Below, one piece after another: positions 34,737-44,521 of a stretch of DNA of 64,000 nucleotides (the first letter of the stretch is position 1; the number at the start of each line of letters is the position of its first letter). The notes beneath the pieces were generated by a model. That model was not told the origin of the DNA and did no database searches. It was given only the letters and a program-made list of their open reading frames with translations. The stretch lies in NCBI RefSeq assembly GCF_032878975.1, contig NZ_CP043875.1:1542370-1606369 (forward strand), written 5' to 3'. Source of the stretch: Methanoplanus sp. FWC-SCC4. GTDB lineage: Archaea; Halobacteriota; Methanomicrobia; Methanomicrobiales; Methanomicrobiaceae. Position numbers and translations under genes: made by a program.

Positions 34737-35642
34737 TTAATCTTTCTTTTTTTGTTTTTGGATTGTAACAGTATATGTTATAGCCGCTGTTGCAATAACA
34801 GCCACAAATAATAATATCCACACAAATATTGGTAAATCAGTTGTATTTTCCAATTTAGAGACACCATTTGACTCATCGGAAACTTTTTTTATTAATACAG
34901 GCAAAGCCGGCTCATCATCCGTTTCTCCGGATGTTATTGAGGACTGAGGTACTTCTTCTGGTTTTTCAGTTGGATTATCTGTAGGTACAGGTGTATCCTC
35001 TTCTGGTTTTTCAGTTGGGTTATCAGTAGGTATGGGTGTTTCCTCTTTTGGTTTTTCAGTTGGGTTATCTGTAGGTATGGGTGTTTCCTCTTTTGGTTTT
35101 TCAGTCGGGTCATTTGCAGGTGCATCATCTTCCGGAACTGTTTTTGCAGGAGCAGTTACTTTTAGAAATGCAAAAGGAATTCCGCTGTCCGAGCTTGCAC
35201 TGACACTACCCTTGTCAGTAGAAATCTGTGGATGAACAGATAAGGTTCCTGTTGATTCAATCACATAATCCATTGTATTCGTAAAACTCTGACCAGGATA
35301 CAGTACTGTACCTTCGCCATTATCTGCCAGTGCATCCGCCTGAATAATCGCGGGTGAATATGACACTACAAAATATGATCCCCAGTTCTCTGAAAGTGTA
35401 ATCGTATTCCCTTTAGCCTGGGGGAGAGTATTTTTAAATATTGACTTTACTGAAATAGTATCTCCGATATACAGATCACTTTTCTCTCCTGTTATAATAA
35501 ATCCGGTCAGGCTTAGTCCTTCCACTTCAGTACTCGGATATTCTGTATTAATCCTGTACAATGTTGTTGCTCCCACAGGAATTATAAATTCACAGAGAAG
35601 TGCAAATATCAATAAACCATAAAATATTTTTTTCATCATCAT
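34737..35642 (-). CDS. Secreted protein with C-terminal membrane anchor and repeated Pro/Glu linker
   Basis: 301 residues. An N-terminal signal (residues ~4-25) is followed by a beta-rich extracellular domain (~26-165: TEVEGLSLTGFIITGEKSDLYIGDTISVKSIF). A linker repeats the unit TDNPTEKPKEETPIP about four times, followed by a C-terminal membrane helix (~270-292, PIFVWILLFVAVIATAAITYTV) and a short Lys-rich tail. This is a classic surface-anchored layout. The ectodomain was not assigned to a family. It is convergent with the propeller protein. The starting MMM leaves three possible starts (35642, 35639, 35636). Confidence 0.72.
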   Translation of the reverse strand: MMMKKIFYGLLIFALLCEFIIPVGATTLYRINTEYPSTEVEGLSLTGFIITGEKSDLYIGDTISVKSIFKNTLPQAKGNTITLSENWGSYFVVSYSPAIIQADALADNGEGTVLYPGQSFTNTMDYVIESTGTLSVHPQISTDKGSVSASSDSGIPFAFLKVTAPAKTVPEDDAPANDPTEKPKEETPIPTDNPTEKPKEETPIPTDNPTEKPEEDTPVPTDNPTEKPEEVPQSSITSGETDDEPALPVLIKKVSDESNGVSKLENTTDLPIFVWILLFVAVIATAAITYTVTIQKQKKKD

Positions 35643-35867
35643 AAATCACACATATAGTTTTTGTGTTTTTGGGCATTTATAATATATTTGATTTTAAAAT
35701 AATGAAAAATATAATATGATTTGAGCTTGTTTTTTCAAATATTTAATAATCAAAACAGTAAGAAAATTTTTTTGAGGCACTTTTTATTTTTGAGTTAAAG
35801 GCATAACAGCAGAAAAAAGTATATACTATTATGTATACTATCCTGCAACGCCAGGGGGGGTAGCACC

Positions 35868-36212
35868 ATGGCGCAGGTCGAAGCATTACAAAAAATGAGT
35901 GAAACAAGAGCGAAATATCTAAAGCAGGCAAATGCCAGGATGAAGGATATCCGCGGGATGGAATCGGATATCAGGAGAAGAATGACGAATGCACCGGTTT
36001 CTGTCCAAAATGAACTGGACAACTGGTTTGTAAACCTTGAAAGCTATATGAGTCAGGCAGGCGTTGAGATTGAAATGGTTGAACATTCAACTGAAGATGA
36101 ATGGGCAAAAATGCGCCAGAGAGTAGACTCTGCACTGGGGGAGGCTGAAAGAGAACTTGAAATGGGATATGAAATTCTGGAAAGGCCCGGAAGTGCCAAA
36201 ACAAGACGGTGA
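35868..36212 (+). CDS. Small coiled-coil protein, 114 residues
   Basis: A soluble, almost fully helical, charged protein (MAQVEALQKMSETRAKYLKQANARM; EDEWAKMRQRVDSALGEAERELEMG) with no cysteine and no membrane segment. GGGGGG lies ~8 bases before ATG 35868 and a TATA-like ATACTATTATGTATACTAT precedes it. Not recognised. A structural or scaffold role is only a guess. Confidence 0.65.
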   Translation: MAQVEALQKMSETRAKYLKQANARMKDIRGMESDIRRRMTNAPVSVQNELDNWFVNLESYMSQAGVEIEMVEHSTEDEWAKMRQRVDSALGEAERELEMGYEILERPGSAKTRR

Positions 36213-36352
36213 AGTACCAACATTCCCCGCATAAACAAGAATCATATTTTCCTCTAATTTTCTTTTTTCAATGAGAAAATAATCAGCCATATCACATTTT
36301 TAATGACAGCAATTTGAAAAAAAAGAGGTTTTTCTTTCAAAGCCAGGGGCTT

Positions 36353-36769
36353 TCACTCACCCTTTACTTTTGAAATAACCGTAATTGCATAACTATGCAG
36401 ACCTGTCCTTTTGATGTTTATCTCGTTTATCCGATCTCTTTTAGCCTTCACCTCACCTGATACCGCAACCGGTATCAGATAAAGCGGATATTTTCCAATG
36501 ATCTCCTTTTTGAGTGTCCCACTGATATGAATTTCCCGGACTTCCTGATTTTTAAGATATTTTCCAGGTCTCTTCCTGCCCTTATCCTCTGATTTTTTAA
36601 AACCAGGTTTTATTTTGTTCGGAGTCGGAGTAATTTTGGCAGTTTCCATCATAGTCTGGCGATTTTGATTTGGGCTGCCTCTGTTTATTGTGTCAATCCC
36701 ACCTTTTTGTGCAACAGGAATCTGAATTAATGTGTCAGTGTCCAACACTGTGTCTGATAATTTTTTCAT
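36353..36769 (-). CDS. Hypothetical basic protein, 138 residues
   Basis: The N-terminal ~75 residues are polar and basic (GKRKRPGKYLKNQ-like, disordered). The C-terminal ~60 residues are beta-rich (VREIHISGTLKKEIIGKYPLYLIPVAVSGEVKAKRD). AGGTGA lies four to five bases before ATG 36769. No family or operon partner was recognised. High Lys content suggests nucleic-acid or polyanion contact, unproven. Confidence 0.5.
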   Translation of the reverse strand: MKKLSDTVLDTDTLIQIPVAQKGGIDTINRGSPNQNRQTMMETAKITPTPNKIKPGFKKSEDKGRKRPGKYLKNQEVREIHISGTLKKEIIGKYPLYLIPVAVSGEVKAKRDRINEINIKRTGLHSYAITVISKVKGE

Positions 36770-36997
36770 GGTCTCACCTGATAATTAATGGAAATAAATC
36801 AGCCTCAAATGCCACCGGCTGATTAAACGGCAATAGAATAGTCTGGTTTGTATCATTACTGTATCCGGAATGAAACGGGCAAATCAGATCTGGTTTTTCC
36901 GAATATTTTCGATAATCTAAATTTTAGAGAAAGGTTGTTCATCACTAAGCCAACTTCATCTACGCACATCTAAATATCCTTTGGATGGATACTTAAA

Positions 36998-37017
36998 ACC
37001 GCTCCGTGCGGTGTGAA
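36998..37017 (-). terminator. Possible hairpin terminator after the universal stress protein gene
   Basis: On the minus strand ACCGC-ACGGA-GCGGT is followed by a short T run (TTTT), ~40 bases past the stop of the stress-protein gene. The T tract is short, so the assignment is tentative. Confidence 0.4.
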
Positions 37018-37051
37018 TGTAATACGGACTTTAGAAAAAATTAGTTAGTTT

Positions 37052-37474
37052 TTATTTGACAATCATAACCGGGCATTTTGCATTGTGGGTTACTTTCCGG
37101 CTTACACTTCCCAAAAATACACCTTTAATTGTTCCAAGACCACGGCTGCCAATGACAATCATATCTGCTTTTTCCCTTTCGGCAATTTCAATTATCTCCG
37201 CTGCGGGATCACCTATTGCGACCTTTAGGGTATATGGCAGACCATTGTTTTCAAAAATATCAATGGTATCCTTTATCCGGGTTTTTGCATCCTCTTCAAG
37301 GAGAGAATGTACATCAAAATTTGCCTTTACCATTCTCGACTGTGAGGGAGGGTTGTTTATGATATATACCAAAATCACATGTGAGGACAAATCCTTCGCA
37401 AAACCTGCGGCTTTTTCGGCCGCACGCCTTGCATTCTCAGATCCGTCAGTTGCAAGCAGAATTTTTTTGTACAT
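37052..37474 (-). CDS. Universal stress protein (UspA family)
   Basis: The 140-residue protein has the UspA pattern: KKILLATDGSENARRAAEKA at the start and the ATP-binding GSRGLGTIKGVFLGSVS motif (G-X2-G-X9-G-S/T type, residues ~112-128), then CPVMIV. It probably binds ATP and acts in stress adaptation. GAGGAG lies ~10 bases before ATG 37474. It stands alone, divergent from the SulP transporter. Confidence 0.93.
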   Translation of the reverse strand: MYKKILLATDGSENARRAAEKAAGFAKDLSSHVILVYIINNPPSQSRMVKANFDVHSLLEEDAKTRIKDTIDIFENNGLPYTLKVAIGDPAAEIIEIAEREKADMIVIGSRGLGTIKGVFLGSVSRKVTHNAKCPVMIVK

Positions 37475-37893
37475 TGTATTATTACTCCTCTAAATCCCAT
37501 GAAATTCCTTTGTTGTAGCCGCCAACCGGAGTGATATTTGTGATTAACTTTAATTTAGCCTCTATAAAGAAATAATGTTCCGGCAAAATCAGGCATTTGA
37601 ACCTGCCATAAAAATAATATAAAACAGGTTTTCAAAAACTTCATGAAAGAAGCATTTTTTGTGCTGCCTTTTTTCTTCCTTTTTTGGGGAATTATTAACT
37701 CTGTAAATAACGATTATTATTGACATAATGTGAAAGCCACAAGGATTAAAATATTTTATAAATCCAATGGTTTTCCGAGAGATCTGATAGAAGATTTAAG
37801 TAATATAAAACTATCAGATTAATATTAAATCTCCACACAAACAGGAGTTTATGAAATATAATCAGAATTTTCAGTAAAACGGAGTTACTCTTC
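37475..37893. other. Divergent intergenic region between uspA-like and SulP genes
   Basis: About 420 AT-rich bases with no gene. TATA-like TTAATATTAAATC near 37820-37832 probably serves the SulP gene. Nothing else is clear. Confidence 0.4.
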
Positions 37894-39336
37894 TTGAACG
37901 CGCAAAAGATAAAAGATGAATGGTTTTCAAATATCAGAGGTGACGTACTTGCAGGAATTACCGTTGCACTTGCACTGATTCCCGAAGCAATTGCCTTCTC
38001 AATCATAGCCGGCGTTGATCCGATGGTCGGCCTTTATGCGTCATTCTGTATTGCAGTTGTAATATCAGTTGCAGGCGGAAGGCCGGGCATGATATCAGCT
38101 GCCACAGGATCAATGGCACTTGTGATGGTAATTCTTGTCAGGGATTTCGGGCTTGAATATCTTCTTGCGGCAACCATCCTTACAGGAATTCTCCAGTTTG
38201 CCCTTGGTCTTTTAAAAATCGGCCGTTTTATCTCATTCATCCCCTATTCAGCAGTGCTCGGGTTTGTAAACTCCCTTGCAATTCTTATATTTCTTGCCCA
38301 GGTTCCATTTTTAATAGGTGCACCACTGCCTGTTTACGCAATGACGGCGGCAACAATCGGGATTATCTGGTTTTTGCCCCGCTTTACAAGGGCAGTGCCG
38401 GCACCACTCATTGCTATTGTTCTGATGACCGCGGTTGCAATCGGAACAGGCCTGAGTGTCCTTACTGTCGGGGATTTGGGAACAATTACAAAGACACTTC
38501 CCCTGTTTCATCTTCCAATGGTACCCTTAACCATTGAAACACTGCTGATAATTCTTCCATATTCAGCAACGCTTGTCATCGTCGGACTTCTTGAATCCCT
38601 TCTGACCGCATCAATCATTGACGAGATGACGGATACAAAGAGTGACAAGAACAGGGAAGTTAAAGGACAGGGTATTGCAAACTGTGTTGCAGGTTTTTTC
38701 GGGGGAATGGCAGGCTGTGCAATGATCGGTCAGTCAGTTATCAATGTGACATCGGGAGGGAGGGGAAGACTTTCTTCAATGACTGCCGGACTATTCCTTA
38801 TATTTCTCATAATTGTTCTCGGTGATCTTGTTGCACAGATTCCAATGGCGGCACTTGTCGGTGTCATGATTATGGTTGCATACGGGACATTTGAGTGGCA
38901 GTCAGTTAAGGATATTTTCAAAATCCCAAAAAGCGATGCATTTGTCATGCTCACAACAATTGCAATTGTAGTCTACACACACGATCTTGCAAAGGGTGTT
39001 TTAACAGGTGTAGTAATTGCCGCACTTGCAATGGTCTGGAAGATGTCAGCCATTTCGGTTTCAGGCAATATACGCGAAGACGGGGTTAAAATCTACACAG
39101 TGAAAGGTCAGCTTTTCTTTGGGACAATGTCGGCCTTCATTGACCTTTTTGATTATACAGGCGATCCGGAAAAAATTGAGATAGACTTTCAAAATTCGCA
39201 TATCTGGGATCAGTCAGCAGTTGAGGCAATTGCGAGAGTAATAGACAAATATCAGCAGGAAAATAAATCGGTTTATGTCACCGGTCTTGATATCGAAAGC
39301 CAGGATACACTTGATAAGGGATATTCCAAAAAATAG
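37894..39336 (+). CDS. SulP family anion transporter with STAS domain
   Basis: 480 residues. Some ten to twelve membrane segments (~15-375) include the SulP start [34 protein letters not shown] and the [30 protein letters not shown] block. A C-terminal STAS domain covers ~400-470 ([21 protein letters not shown]). Members carry sulfate, bicarbonate or other anions, sometimes with sodium. Sulfate use is unlikely to be central in a methanogen, so bicarbonate or another anion is an alternative. The start is TTG 37894, with GGAG nine to ten bases upstream; there is no ATG nearby. Confidence 0.9.
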   Translation: MNAQKIKDEWFSNIRGDVLAGITVALALIPEAIAFSIIAGVDPMVGLYASFCIAVVISVAGGRPGMISAATGSMALVMVILVRDFGLEYLLAATILTGILQFALGLLKIGRFISFIPYSAVLGFVNSLAILIFLAQVPFLIGAPLPVYAMTAATIGIIWFLPRFTRAVPAPLIAIVLMTAVAIGTGLSVLTVGDLGTITKTLPLFHLPMVPLTIETLLIILPYSATLVIVGLLESLLTASIIDEMTDTKSDKNREVKGQGIANCVAGFFGGMAGCAMIGQSVINVTSGGRGRLSSMTAGLFLIFLIIVLGDLVAQIPMAALVGVMIMVAYGTFEWQSVKDIFKIPKSDAFVMLTTIAIVVYTHDLAKGVLTGVVIAALAMVWKMSAISVSGNIREDGVKIYTVKGQLFFGTMSAFIDLFDYTGDPEKIEIDFQNSHIWDQSAVEAIARVIDKYQQENKSVYVTGLDIESQDTLDKGYSKK

Positions 39337-39455
39337 TCGGGCCACAGATTCCTGATTTATTCAAAAATTCAAAAAATTTTTTTATCAAAAAAGAGAGAAG
39401 GAGATTGATTTATCTGCGTCCTCCCTTTTTCAGAACATGAGGCTGAACTCAATCA

Positions 39456-40136
39456 CTATCCTCTTTTGCCTCCATTGTTACCGGAACCGTCACTGCCACC
39501 GCCTTTTTTACCACTGTTGCCTCCTTTATTTCCTCCGCCGCCTTTATTGCCTCCGGCCTGTGAGGTTTCGGTGACTTTAACAAGACCACTTCCCCGGTGG
39601 ACTATTTCATCACCATCTTCAACGACAAAGAACAATCTTTTAACACTTGAATCAAGGTAGTCAAGATCGCGAACGTAAAATACAAACTGATATTTGTAAT
39701 CGCCCTCGGTGTGGACTGTTTTATAAACAGGACCGGATTCAGCAGGTTCATCCGGATTATCCGCACTCGGAAGCCTCAGCTGAATGTTGTCTGTATCAAA
39801 ATAAATTTTAAGTTCAGAGACACTGAAGTTCTTTGCGCTTTCATCATAAACTTCAACCTCAGCGGGTAAACCATCCTCATCATATGTCAGGTATTTGTAG
39901 GGATTACTGTATACCGCAACCCTGATCGGATATCCGGGGATTGTCGGAATTATGGGTGCAGGTCTGTCGATGTACATCGGGTGTAATTCCATCGGGGATA
40001 TCGAAATCCAGATATCATCTCCATCAAACAGAAAATTTTTTTGTTCAGTTGGATCTTCATCGTCGTCATGTGCCATCGCAGGTGCAACAACAAAAAACAG
40101 CGATATAATCAGCAACAAAGCCAAAATTTTTTTCAT
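39456..40136 (-). CDS. Secreted protein with Gly/Lys-rich C-terminal tail
   Basis: About 226 residues from ATG 40136, chosen because GGAGGG lies ~8 bases upstream and a signal peptide (KILALLLIISLFFVVAPAMA) follows at once. The mature part is acidic, then beta-rich (~45-190). The last ~35 residues are nearly all Gly, Asn, Lys and Ser (GGNKGGGGNKGGNSGKKGGG). The ectodomain was not recognised. The flexible tail could contact the cell envelope or polymers. Confidence 0.65.
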   Translation of the reverse strand: MKKILALLLIISLFFVVAPAMAHDDDEDPTEQKNFLFDGDDIWISISPMELHPMYIDRPAPIIPTIPGYPIRVAVYSNPYKYLTYDEDGLPAEVEVYDESAKNFSVSELKIYFDTDNIQLRLPSADNPDEPAESGPVYKTVHTEGDYKYQFVFYVRDLDYLDSSVKRLFFVVEDGDEIVHRGSGLVKVTETSQAGGNKGGGGNKGGNSGKKGGGSDGSGNNGGKRG

Positions 40137-40295
40137 TTTTTTTGCCCTCCGTTTATTATTTTCTCCCATGAAATTTCGTTTTGTGGAGCGGATTCTTTTA
40201 AGAAGGCCTAATGAAACTCCGATTGTCCGGAATATAAAGAACTCCTCTTCCTTCATGCAATCTCAAAGACTTTTCCGGATAGGAATCTGCGTCCA

Positions 40296-41408
40296 TCAAC
40301 GATCATGAGAGTGTAAGACGGACTGATATCTTCCTGATTCAGGTAATTTACAGGCAGGGTTTTCTTCACAGGATCCTGACATAACCGGTTCGTCCCACAA
40401 AATTGTCGGAGAGCAGGGATTTCTTTTGTGCATCATGTAATTTTTCCGGACAGATTCAGGATAGCGGTTGGCATAGCAGTATGAGCAAAGATGCGGGCAT
40501 GTGTTGTACTGTCCTATATCGGTGCTCTCAATGCACCGGCAGGATTCCCGCTGCCCTTTATCTTTTTTTGCATATTTAGAGAGGTAACGGATTATATCAG
40601 GATCGCTTTTTGAGATTCTCCCGATAAGATCCGGGTCAACACATGCATTTTTAAAAATCCAAAAGGAAGAGAGATCAATATCCTCACCACACGATGCTGC
40701 GGATATTTTCCAGCTATGACAGAGAGATGAGAGTTTTTCTGCTAAATCCTCCATTTCATGTTTTTCAAATTCACGGATATTCAAAGTCCCTGCTGTTTTG
40801 GATCTCTGTATGTTCCAATTCACACTTTTGTAAAGATCAATAAAACTGAAGACAAGTTTTTCTGTGTAAGGTGATATTTCATCTCCAATTTTCCGGATTC
40901 TCTCAATAAGGGTTTCTACTGTGATTTCGTCTGAGAGCAGGAGGGGATCAAACCGCCAGATGGCCCTCTCTGGTCCCAGTTTTTCAGACAATTTTTTGAA
41001 TGTCAAAATCCTTTCAGCAAGGGGCGGAACATTTTTTTCGAGGCCTTCTTTGTCGTAGTCGTTTAGCGTGTACTGAAAATAGTATTTTATCCCCTTTTCA
41101 TCGAGAAAATCAAGGTGCTTCATTAAAGGTTCCGGATTTTTCGTCCAGAATACCACCACTTTTACGCCTGAGAGATCTATTAACAGGGGTCTTTTGTTGT
41201 AAGGATTAAATCTTAGACAAAAGCCTTCCTTTAGCCTTTGAATGAACCACTCAGAATAGAATGCGGGGATGTCAGTTGTCCTGCTTACCGAGAGAATCAC
41301 CGGGTGTTTTGTATTTGTGGCAACTTCTTCCCTCGTATTTCCGCTTTTTATCAGGGGCTCATTTTGGGTTTTTGCGAACATTTCTTCATCAGGGATCCGT
41401 GACTGCAT
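40296..41408 (-). CDS. DUF1848 family protein
   Basis: 370 residues. The DUF1848 start VILSVSRTTDIPAFYSEWF (~38-56) is clear, followed by VVFWTKNPEPL and FQYTLNDYDKEGLE. A C-terminal cysteine cluster, CRCIESTDIGQYNTCPHLCSYCYAN, could hold an Fe-S centre. The barrel-like pattern suggests a radical-SAM-like or TIM-barrel enzyme; activity is unknown. Start ATG 41408 has no clear ribosome binding site; Met 10 is an alternative. Confidence 0.82.
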   Translation of the reverse strand: MQSRIPDEEMFAKTQNEPLIKSGNTREEVATNTKHPVILSVSRTTDIPAFYSEWFIQRLKEGFCLRFNPYNKRPLLIDLSGVKVVVFWTKNPEPLMKHLDFLDEKGIKYYFQYTLNDYDKEGLEKNVPPLAERILTFKKLSEKLGPERAIWRFDPLLLSDEITVETLIERIRKIGDEISPYTEKLVFSFIDLYKSVNWNIQRSKTAGTLNIREFEKHEMEDLAEKLSSLCHSWKISAASCGEDIDLSSFWIFKNACVDPDLIGRISKSDPDIIRYLSKYAKKDKGQRESCRCIESTDIGQYNTCPHLCSYCYANRYPESVRKNYMMHKRNPCSPTILWDEPVMSGSCEENPACKLPESGRYQSVLHSHDR

Positions 41409-41475
41409 ATTTTTCTTTAAAGAGAGTTGTCAGGGATTTATTTAGGCAATGTTTTTTGACAGTTCAAAAAAAGGC

Positions 41476-41739
41476 TTATGGTTTTTCGGAATTTATTTCC
41501 TGTACTGCATGTACAAGTGTTATTTTGCCATGTATGGTCAGTATTGCACTGTATTTCCCAATGTCAAGGGAATAAATCGGGATCTCATTTTTATTGCAGG
41601 ATGAAAGAGAAGTGGAATTGTCTTTTACCGCTGTCTGATGAAAATCTTTAAACTTTTGAAAAAATTCATTTCGTATTTCTTCAGGCAGATTAGATAGATT
41701 TTTTTTTGCATATGTTGTTGCAAGCACCTTTTGATTCAT
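41476..41739 (-). CDS. Small ParE/RelE-like protein (possible orphan toxin)
   Basis: The 87-residue protein follows the ParE/RelE layout: N-terminal helices (YAKKNLSNLPEEIRNEFFQKFKDF), then beta strands (IPIYSLDIGKYSAILTIHGKITLVHAVQEI). Similarity is by pattern only. No antitoxin gene is visible on either side. AAAAGGGGG lies before ATG 41739. Confidence 0.5.
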   Translation of the reverse strand: MNQKVLATTYAKKNLSNLPEEIRNEFFQKFKDFHQTAVKDNSTSLSSCNKNEIPIYSLDIGKYSAILTIHGKITLVHAVQEINSEKP

Positions 41740-41936
41740 TTTTACCCCCTTTTCATTTTTTAATTTACCTTGCTGTTTTCAACTTTTTTATTATGAAAAT
41801 TTGTAAATTATTTTCCGGAAATGATAGTATGAGAACATCTCTTTGAATGATAATATAGGTGACGATCGGAGATGGCAATATTAAAATAAAATTTTAAACT
41901 CAAGAAAAAGTTAAAAATTAAAATATAAAAAAGGAA

Positions 41937-43619
41937 TCACTGACCACAGGCGCAGTCATCACCACATGTGCACTCGTCGCCGCACTCGCAGTCGTCATCA
42001 TGGCAGTGGCACTCGTCATCCTCACACTCACACTCACACTCCTCAATCTCCCACCTGACAGCAGTGAAAACAGGGCCTCTTACATCCACCTTTTTGTTAT
42101 TGTCAGTGATAAACCTCATTGCCCAGGGTTCAACCGAGAGATTAAGTTCGGAAGGCACCTTGACCATCTTCACATCAACGCTGCCGCTCTCGGCATAAAA
42201 GACAGCCTCCTCAATTCTTGATGCTGCAAGGTTTGCAATCGCCTCAATAAATGAGAGATGTGCATCAACGCCCTTGTCACGCTGTTTCTTGTAATTCTTC
42301 GTATCCGGAAGCCCCAGTATTTTTCCGTCCACTACAAAGATGTCATTTAGGGCGGCAGGGCCGAGAAGCTTTGAATTCTCCTCATCCTCATAGACAAAAA
42401 CCTTTATTTTGCAGCCGCAGTATGAATCCGACTTCCATGCAAGAAACTCACAGGGACTTATGGCATCTGCATTCTCCCTCGCAACAGCGGAGATTGCCTC
42501 TGCAATTTCAACACCAACACAGCTCTCAGGCTCTTCCTTTAAAAATACGCTACGGGCAATCTGCAGATCTGAGAAAGACTGCGGGAAAAACTGCGGATGG
42601 GTAAGAGCCCTGACATCCTCGGCCTCATACTCAATCATTGCAAGACGCTCAACACCAAGACCCAGATTCATAACCGGAACCTCAACACCATAAGCTGCAA
42701 GGGAATGAGGTGAATAGATTCCAAATGTTGCAACCTCAACCCATCCGTGAACAGGGTGCTTTGCATACACTTCAGTCTGCGTATCAGGCACATAATACTT
42801 AGATCTCTTCTCATCCGGCCTGAACTCAAAGTCAGTAAACCCAAAAGCTGAGAGAAGAGAAGCAGCAACCGCCTTGCCGTCCTCAACCGACACACCTTCC
42901 CCTGCAATTATGCATGATGCGGAATGATATGTCATAAGCCTCGTCGGCCCTTCCTCTTGTTCGCGGCGGAAACAGCGGTCAATCGAAAACTGCCTGATTG
43001 GAAGCGGAACTTTGTCCCATATCTCACCAAGGGTCATAAACCATCCCGAAGTCATATGTGAACGAAGGGTTGTCCTCGAAGACTCAGGGCAAAGCTCGCG
43101 AAACTCCGGGAAGACCTCATCCATAATTCTGACAACAAGACCATCATCAGTGCCCAGAACAACAGAAAGCTCATAGGTCAGCTCATCCCCGTCAATCTCT
43201 GACTTCTTGTAGGAATGAAGCTTCTTTCTAAGATTCTCCTCAACCTCGGCATCAAGAGGCTTTCCTAAAATCTCTGCGATCTGATCAAGCTGTTTTTTGC
43301 CAATACCGACATTCGGACGCGGAAGACCGCCAAGATAAAAAACCCTGTCCAGAACAGCAGAAGCCTCAGGCCCAAACTGCTTATATACATCAGATTCATC
43401 AATAAAAACCGGAACCCGTGCCTCATCAAATCCCATCATCAGATAGGCCTGGCGGAGACGCTCGATAGTCTCTGCAATCGGGTGCGGCTTTGCACGGTGA
43501 AACTCCATCCTCGGATATCTCTGTGAAACAGGCGGGGTATCCAGAACCTCTTTTCCCGCATGCCATGCCTCATCAAAATCTTTCTTAGCCAATTCCCTGA
43601 ATTCTTCCGCATCAAACAT
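41937..43619 (-). CDS. sepS: O-phosphoseryl-tRNA(Cys) synthetase (SepRS) with Cys-rich C-terminal tail
   Basis: The 560-residue class II aminoacyl-tRNA synthetase joins O-phosphoserine to tRNA-Cys; SepCysS then converts it to Cys-tRNA, the methanogen route to cysteine. Signature blocks are visible: FREQ-type [40 protein letters not shown], and motif 3 [12 protein letters not shown]. The usual family sequence ends near [15 protein letters not shown]. Here ~34 more residues follow (527-560), with 11 Cys and 2 His among Asp/Glu. The tail is unlike the SepRS sequences I know. The gene starts three bases after the taw1 stop and ends the translation operon. The stop (41937) leads into an AT-rich gap. 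Confidence 0.95.
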   Translation of the reverse strand: MFDAEEFRELAKKDFDEAWHAGKEVLDTPPVSQRYPRMEFHRAKPHPIAETIERLRQAYLMMGFDEARVPVFIDESDVYKQFGPEASAVLDRVFYLGGLPRPNVGIGKKQLDQIAEILGKPLDAEVEENLRKKLHSYKKSEIDGDELTYELSVVLGTDDGLVVRIMDEVFPEFRELCPESSRTTLRSHMTSGWFMTLGEIWDKVPLPIRQFSIDRCFRREQEEGPTRLMTYHSASCIIAGEGVSVEDGKAVAASLLSAFGFTDFEFRPDEKRSKYYVPDTQTEVYAKHPVHGWVEVATFGIYSPHSLAAYGVEVPVMNLGLGVERLAMIEYEAEDVRALTHPQFFPQSFSDLQIARSVFLKEEPESCVGVEIAEAISAVARENADAISPCEFLAWKSDSYCGCKIKVFVYEDEENSKLLGPAALNDIFVVDGKILGLPDTKNYKKQRDKGVDAHLSFIEAIANLAASRIEEAVFYAESGSVDVKMVKVPSELNLSVEPWAMRFITDNNKKVDVRGPVFTAVRWEIEECECECEDDECHCHDDDCECGDECTCGDDCACGQ

Positions 43620-43621
43620 AA

Positions 43622-44521
43622 TTATTGCCGCTCCATTAAAACAACCCGGGATACCGGGTTCTCATCTATTATTTTATAGTCGCAGTATTTTGAGATTTCC
43701 AAAGCGAAATCACGTACATACGAATGCTCAGGCATATTCTCCTGCAGGAGTCTCTGTCTGCTGTGCCCGACAAACATATAACCCTTAACCTCGATAAAAT
43801 CAGCGCCTGAATCCTGATAAATCGCAGCATAGCCGGCAGGATCAATATCATTTATTCCCTTAACAACAGTCGTCCTTATTGCAGAACGCCTCTCCTTTAA
43901 AAGTCTGGTACTACTCAGGATTTCATCCCAGAAATCCTCATCCGGCCTGCATATTTTCAGATAAGTTTCCCTGTCAGGTGCATCAACAGAGATGTAAGTC
44001 TGATAGGGATGACACAAAGAAAGCATCTCAGGCTTAGTCCCGTTTGAAACCAGAAAAGTGGTCTTTCCGGCAGAATTGAGTCTGTCAATTAATTCCGGCA
44101 GACGCGAATACAAAGTGGGCTCACCTGAGAGCGAAATCGCAATCATATCGGGATTGAGAGCCTCTGACCAGAGTTCCTTTGTAGCAGTGCTCGATTCGAG
44201 AATATAATTATAGCCTGCAAGTGACTTCTTCTGAAGGGGAAGCATCCGCTCAATAATTGTATCAACAGAGCACTCTTCCTCTTCTTCTATCTCATACTCC
44301 ATCGACCGCCAGCAGAAAAGGCATCTTTGGTTGCACTTTAAAGTTGGCGTCATCTGAACACAACGGTGACTGGAAATACCGTAAAACTGATGCTTATAGC
44401 ACATCTCGCCGCCCTGAAGAGCACGCTTGTTCCACATGCACGGCTTTAGGGCAGCCGACGACTTATTTGAAAAAAACTGATAGCCCTGTTTAATAAGGGC
44501 CTTACATGCTTTCGATTGCAT
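43622..44521 (-). CDS. taw1: tRNA 4-demethylwyosine synthase (Taw1), radical SAM
   Basis: About 299 residues. The radical-SAM/Fe-S segment [19 protein letters not shown] has the CX3CX2C cluster, and a second Cys group ([22 protein letters not shown]) could bind the second cluster seen in Taw1/TYW1. It makes 4-demethylwyosine at position 37 of tRNA-Phe. SLSGEPTLY and [16 protein letters not shown] are recognisable. ATG 44521 overlaps the end of argS by 20 bases, so the genes are coupled. The longer frame from 44530 starts at a TTG. Confidence 0.9.
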   Translation of the reverse strand: MQSKACKALIKQGYQFFSNKSSAALKPCMWNKRALQGGEMCYKHQFYGISSHRCVQMTPTLKCNQRCLFCWRSMEYEIEEEEECSVDTIIERMLPLQKKSLAGYNYILESSTATKELWSEALNPDMIAISLSGEPTLYSRLPELIDRLNSAGKTTFLVSNGTKPEMLSLCHPYQTYISVDAPDRETYLKICRPDEDFWDEILSSTRLLKERRSAIRTTVVKGINDIDPAGYAAIYQDSGADFIEVKGYMFVGHSRQRLLQENMPEHSYVRDFALEISKYCDYKIIDENPVSRVVLMERQ

